Assembly: GCA_963766605.1 (NCBI GenBank)
Contig: CAVYAT010000004.1
Location: 83,836 to 147,835 of the forward strand
DNA length: 64,000 bases
Source of the DNA: AC-49 sp963766605
Lineage (GTDB): Bacteria > Actinomycetota > Thermoleophilia > Solirubrobacterales > Solirubrobacteraceae
Reading direction: 5' to 3'
The notes below the pieces were generated by a model that made no database searches, was not told where the DNA came from, and saw nothing but the letters and a program-made list of their open reading frames with translations. A program made the position numbers and the translations under genes. The first letter of the stretch is position 1. Each line of letters begins with the position of its first letter. Positions 60,214 through 64,000 of the stretch are shown here, piece by piece.

Positions 60214-61444
60214 TTATCCCGGTGCTGCCGGGCGCGCCGGCACCGGCAGGTTGAAGAGCTCGAGCGCCGTCCCGCCGAGGATCGCCCTCTTCTCGTCCTC
60301 GGTGAAGCCGGGCTCGTCCCAGATCATCGCCGGCGGTATCGAAGTCCTGGTGCGGGTAGTCCGACGCGTAGAGCAGCGTCTTGCCGCCGTCCATGATGTC
60401 GGTCATCGCCTTGGTGTCGCGGCCGCGGCCGTGGCTCTCGAACGGCTGTGTCGTGAAGTACATATCGCGGATGTAGTCGCTCGGCAGCTTGGTCAACAGC
60501 GGCGCTTCTGCCGCGCGCTGCTTGTACTCGTTGTCGAGCCGGGCGATGCAGAACGGGACCCACGCCTGGCCGGCCTCCATGAAGATCCAGTCGAGGTCCG
60601 GGAAGCGCTCGGGCATCCCGGTGAGGACGACGTTCGTCAGCTGGATCATCGCGTAGAACGGGAATCCGAGCGCGTGCACGCCGAGGAAGCTGTCAAGCAC
60701 CGCGAACGGCCGCTCGCGCCAGTTCGGCGCCGAGTGGAACGCCACCGGCTTGCCGACGTCGTTCAGCGCCGAGAAGACCTTCATGTACGGGTTGCGGTGA
60801 AGCGGCTCGTACTGCAGGCACGTGATCATGAACCCGACGACGCCCGGCTTGTCGGCCCACGCCTCGATGTTGCGCAGGCACTGATCGGGATCGTGGATCG
60901 GGAGCAGCGGCATCGACAGCAGCCGCTTGTCCGAGGAGATCACATCCTCGATCAACCACCGGTTGAACGCCCACGTCAGCTCGTCACGAACCTTCAGATC
61001 CGGGTTCAATCCGAGGTTCAGCATCGGTGTCGGGAACACGATCGAATAGTCGATCGCCAGCGCGTCCATCGACCGGATCGTCGTCGCCGCGACGCGGTGC
61101 ATCCCCTGCGTGTCGATGTCCGTCGGGTAGACCTCCTTGGAGCCGGCGACGGCGCCGCCCGCGCGCACGCGCCCGCCGACGGTACGGTCGCCCATGTTCC
61201 CCGAGATGAGGCCCGGTTCGATGATCACAGGCGAGTTGAACTCGAACATCCGGCGGACATTCGGGTTCTCGACGTAGGCGACGATTTCCGGCAGGCAGGC
61301 GGTCTCGTAACAGTGGCTGTCGCAGTCGACAACCGGAATGTCGAACAGCCCCCGCTGGCGCATCTCGCGCTCGGCATTGTCGAGGTAGTGCGGCTGCTGG
61401 CGGTCGGGCAGCAGGCGGGCGTCGTGGACGGCGTCGGTTGTCAC
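60214..61444 (-). CDS. Amidohydrolase-family (amidohydrolase 2) protein, one frameshift
   Basis: About 409 residues from GTG 61444 with GAGAGG before it. VVDCDSHCYETACLPEIVAY opens the TIM barrel with the first His; FHSAPNWRERPF carries a further metal His and LLYASDYPHQDFD the catalytic Asp. Near 60330 one extra base (GATACCGCCGG) shifts the frame; the next frame reads AMIWDEPGFTEDEKRAILGG and ends VPARPAAPG. It resembles ACMSD or decarboxylase-type hydrolases of aromatic degradation, and it follows a Rieske protein. Confidence 0.85.
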
Positions 61445-61464
61445 GGTTGCCTCTCGGGTTCGGG

Positions 61465-61695
61465 CTAGATGTTGAACAGGGCGGCGATCTCAAACGAGTA
61501 GATCCCAGAGGTCTTGAGCATCGCGGCGGCCGCGAAAGCCACATCCGTGCCGTCGACCTGGCGGTCGGCGGGGAAGGCGGGCAGCTCGCCGTGCTCCCGT
61601 ACGCGCGCGCCGAACGCGGTCACGGCGTCGGCCAGGGCGCGCTGCAGCGCGGCGTCGGACTCGGGTGGGGGCTCGGGGTGTTCAGGCGTCGACAT
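61465..61695 (-). CDS. Small conserved-looking protein between Rieske and amidohydrolase
   Basis: 76 residues from ATG 61695, overlapping the Rieske gene by 14 bases. Its first 15 residues are Pro/Glu-rich (MSTPEHPEPPPESDA). The rest is helical, with RALADAVTAFGARVREHGEL and AFAAAAMLKTSGIYSFEIAA. It may be a subunit or anchor of the neighbouring oxygenase/hydrolase system. Function not recognised. Confidence 0.65.
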   Translation of the reverse strand: MSTPEHPEPPPESDAALQRALADAVTAFGARVREHGELPAFPADRQVDGTDVAFAAAAMLKTSGIYSFEIAALFNI

Positions 61696-62083
61696 AGACG
61701 ACGCCGCCGTCGACCGTCACGTCAAAGCTCCGCAGGCGCAGCCGACGGTCGTGAACGACCTCACCGGTGGTGAGGTCGTACTCCCACCCGTGCCACGGGC
61801 AGTACAGCCGCATCTCGGTCTCATCGAGCTGCTCGTCGACGACCTCACCCGCTGCGTTCAGCGTGACCTTCGTCGCGCCCATGACCTCGCCCGAGCAGAC
61901 CGGACCGCCGGCGTGGATGCAGCGGTTGAGGTACGCGTACAGGCGGTCACTGTGCTTGAAGACGCCGATCTCTCGCTCGCCGATGTCGAGCATCACGCCG
62001 CCGCCGTCGGGGATCTCGTCGACCGGTGCCACGCGGTAACGCTGAACCGAGTGCTCCTCCGACACCACCGAACTCTCCGTCAT
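61682..62083 (-). CDS. Rieske [2Fe-2S] protein
   Basis: 133 residues from ATG 62083 with a strong GGAGGGCGGC. The iron-sulfur ligands are RCIHAGG (C-x-H) and YCPWHGW (C-x2-H), with about 40 residues between. No catalytic oxygenase domain is attached, so it is a ferredoxin-type electron donor. It starts the operon Rieske-small protein-amidohydrolase. Confidence 0.92.
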   Translation of the reverse strand: MTESSVVSEEHSVQRYRVAPVDEIPDGGGVMLDIGEREIGVFKHSDRLYAYLNRCIHAGGPVCSGEVMGATKVTLNAAGEVVDEQLDETEMRLYCPWHGWEYDLTTGEVVHDRRLRLRSFDVTVDGGVVYVDA

Positions 62084-62437
62084 GCCGCCCTCCATCATCG
62101 CCGACTATCGCGGTTCCGCGAGCCTACGGCAGCCAGCAGCCACCGCCCGTCCTGCCCGGCACCCGATCGGTGAGCGGGAGCGGGCGGACGTGACATTAGC
62201 GGCGGGCGGGGCAGGGAGCTCAGCAGCACGCAAACGCCAGGTGGCGCAATCCGCGTGCTCCCGGCAGAGTCAGCAGTCCCGGATCGCACCGACCAGCGAC
62301 GGCGACCAGCGGTCGCTCGGGGCGCACGAGGAGTGGCGGCGCCGGGCTCGCGCGGAGGGTGTCGAACGCGGCGCGCTGTGCGGACTGGCCGTGCGCGTGT
62401 CGTGCAAGGATGGTGCAGGACAGCTTGGGAGACGGCA
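62084..62437. other. 354-base divergent region
   Basis: No credible gene; open frames here are low-complexity Ala/Arg readings. It separates the Rieske operon from the GMC gene and presumably holds both promoters. GTGCAAGGATGGTGCAGG at 62403-62420 resembles a stretch before the PKD protein gene. Function unknown. Confidence 0.4.
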
Positions 62438-64000
62438 TGAGTGAGACAGCCACGCACGCATTTGTTAAAGGCGAGCTCGGGGATTTTCGCCCCGACGTGA
62501 TCGTCGTCGGATCGGGCTCGGCGGGCTGCGCTGTGACGCGCCGGCTGGTCGATCGCGGCGACGTCCGCGTCCTGCTGCTGGAGGCCGGCGGCCCGGATGT
62601 GAACCCGGCGATCCACGAGCCCGCCCGCGTCCACGAGCTGTGGTTCTCCGAGGAGGACTGGGCCTACGAGACGGTCCCGCAGCGTCACGCGTCCGGTCGC
62701 CGTCTCCACTGGCCACGCGGGAAGGTGCTCGGCGGGTCCAGCTGCCTCAACGCGATGATCTGGGTGCGCGGCAATCCGGCTGACTACGACGACTGGGCCT
62801 ATAACGGCGCCGACGGCTGGTCGTGGGACGACGTGCGGCCGGTGTTCGAGCGGATCGAGCGGCGCGATCCGGCTTCGGATGGGGGCATCGTGGACCTCAC
62901 GATCGGCTTCACGCCGGACCCAATCCACGAGGCGCTCGCGGCGGCGTCGGTCGAGTGCGGTCTGCCGCTGAACCACGACTACAACGGCGAGCGTCAGGAC
63001 GGCGTGTCGTTCATGCAGTTCACGATCCGCGACGGCGTGCGCCGCAGCGCGGCGGCTACATACCTGTACGACATCGCCGAGCACCCCAACCTGCGCGTGC
63101 TGACAGCGCGCAACGGCCCGGCGTCTGCTTTTCCAAGGCACACGCTGCGTCGGCGTCGAGTGGAGCCGCGACGGGAAGATCGAGTCGGCGCAAGCGGGCG
63201 AGGTCGTCGTGTCGTGCGGGACGATCGGCTCGCCCCAACTACTGATGCTGTCGGGGATCGGGCCCGCGGCGCACCTCGCCGCGCTCGGCATCGACATCGT
63301 CGCCGACGTCCCGGGCGTCGGCGAGAACCTCCACGACCACATCCTGTCGCCCGTCATCTTCACCGCGGAGCGGGAGATCGGCCCGCCGTCGCCCGGCCTC
63401 CTGGCCTGCCAGACGCATTCGTTCTGGCGCTCGCGCCCCGGGCTGCCCGTGCCCGACCTGCAGCCGATCCACTTCATGGTCCCGATGTACGAGCCATGGA
63501 TGGAGGGTCCGGCGAACGGCTTCACGCTACTCGGCGGGATCGTGCGGCCGCTCAGCCGCGGCACGCTGCGCCTGACCGGCGCGCGGCCAGAGGACCCGCT
63601 GGCGATCGACCCGAACATCCTCGCGTCCGCGGCCGATCTCGAGACGCTGGTCGCCGGGATCGAGCTGTGCCGGCGGATCGGCGCGGCCGACGCGATGGCG
63701 GACTGGGGAGTGCAGGAGCGCTACCCCGGCCCCGAGGTCGAGAACCTCGAGCGTTACGCGCGCGACACCGCGATCACTTACCACCACCAGGTCGGCACGT
63801 GCCGGATGGGCCGTGATGAGCTGGCGGTGGTCGACCCACAGCTGCGTGTACGAGGCGTCGAAGGGCTGCGCGTGGCCGACGCTTCGGTGATGCCCGCGGT
63901 GACAACCGGCAACACAAACGCGCCGTCGATCATGATCGGCGAGCGCGCCGCCGAGTTCATCGTAGGCCGTGAGAGCACGGCCGCGGCGACCCGGGACGGG
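62438..64000 (+). CDS. GMC-family oxidoreductase, one frameshift, 3' end at window edge
   Basis: FAD-dependent oxidoreductase. GGGAGACGGC precedes ATG 62438. VIVVGSGSAGCAVTRRLVDR is the dinucleotide loop, WPRGKVLGGSSCLNAMIWVR the first GMC signature. Near 63115-63121 an extra base breaks the frame; the next frame has EVVVSCGTIGSPQLLMLSGI (second GMC signature) and TYHHQVGTCRMG with the active-site His. It runs to the edge near its natural end (AEFIVGRESTA). About 515 residues expected. Choline or alcohol dehydrogenase-like; the substrate is unknown. Divergent from the Rieske operon. Confidence 0.92.

Overview
The window is about 70% G+C, codes on both strands, and carries an actinobacterial-type dnaK-grpE-dnaJ-hspR operon, an actinobacterial myo-inositol-phosphate synthase and many overlapping GTG/ATG starts. 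This suggests a high-GC actinobacterium, most likely of the Thermoleophilia/Solirubrobacterales type. That placement is an inference from gene content, not a computed classification.

Layout. 1-5.4 kb (minus strand): an inositol-lipid cluster of inositol-3-phosphate synthase, CDP-alcohol phosphatidyltransferase, an AUR1-like PAP2 protein, a polytopic GT-C-like protein, a CAP-domain protein and an alpha/beta hydrolase. 5.4-10.1 kb: an endonuclease III homologue, then dnaK-grpE-dnaJ-hspR. 10.2-17.7 kb: a 1599-residue secreted PKD-type protein, then clpB. dnaK and clpB share the same inverted repeat in front of them, a good candidate operator for the HspR encoded here. 18.4-30.3 kb: most of de novo purine synthesis (GYD protein, purD, purE, purB, CaiB/BaiF CoA-transferase, purC, purS, purQ, purL, purF), with two secreted proteins inserted. 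purN and purH follow at 37.9-40.3 kb beside recQ. purM and purK are not in the window. 30.3-38 kb also holds a GNAT protein, tandem metallo-beta-lactamase-fold hydrolases, a COG4705 membrane protein and a two-component system. 40-56 kb is a mixed set: RidA, an SF2 helicase, a TetR/cupin pair, Nudix, a ring-cleavage-type dioxygenase, hydrolases, an isocitrate-lyase-family enzyme, a cupredoxin plus GGDEF-EAL protein pair, a beta-propeller protein, an SDR, a CmoB-like methyltransferase and an S4 protein. tRNA genes for Lys, Glu and Val lie here, and an integrase relic sits beside tRNA-Val. 56.5-58.1 kb: a slipin/NfeD operon preceded by a 26-bp tandem repeat. 58.2-64 kb: a cupin, a hydrolase, a DUF1905-like protein, a Rieske/small protein/amidohydrolase operon and a divergent GMC oxidoreductase cut by the window edge.

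Two properties run through the window. First, many starts lack a Shine-Dalgarno sequence but have a TANNNT hexamer 6-8 bases upstream, the arrangement of leaderless transcripts. Second, single-base frameshifts interrupt otherwise well conserved genes. They are isolated in dnaK, dnaJ, the GYD gene, one MBL gene, DUF1905, the amidohydrolase and the GMC gene, but extremely dense (roughly one per 100-150 bases) from about 24.63 to 29.52 kb, across the end of the CoA-transferase gene, purC-S-Q-L and the first half of purF. Almost all are single-base insertions, and the protein stays conserved on both sides. Uncorrected sequencing or assembly errors explain this better than gene decay. I saw no CRISPR array, intact prophage, insertion sequence or clearly new defence system.
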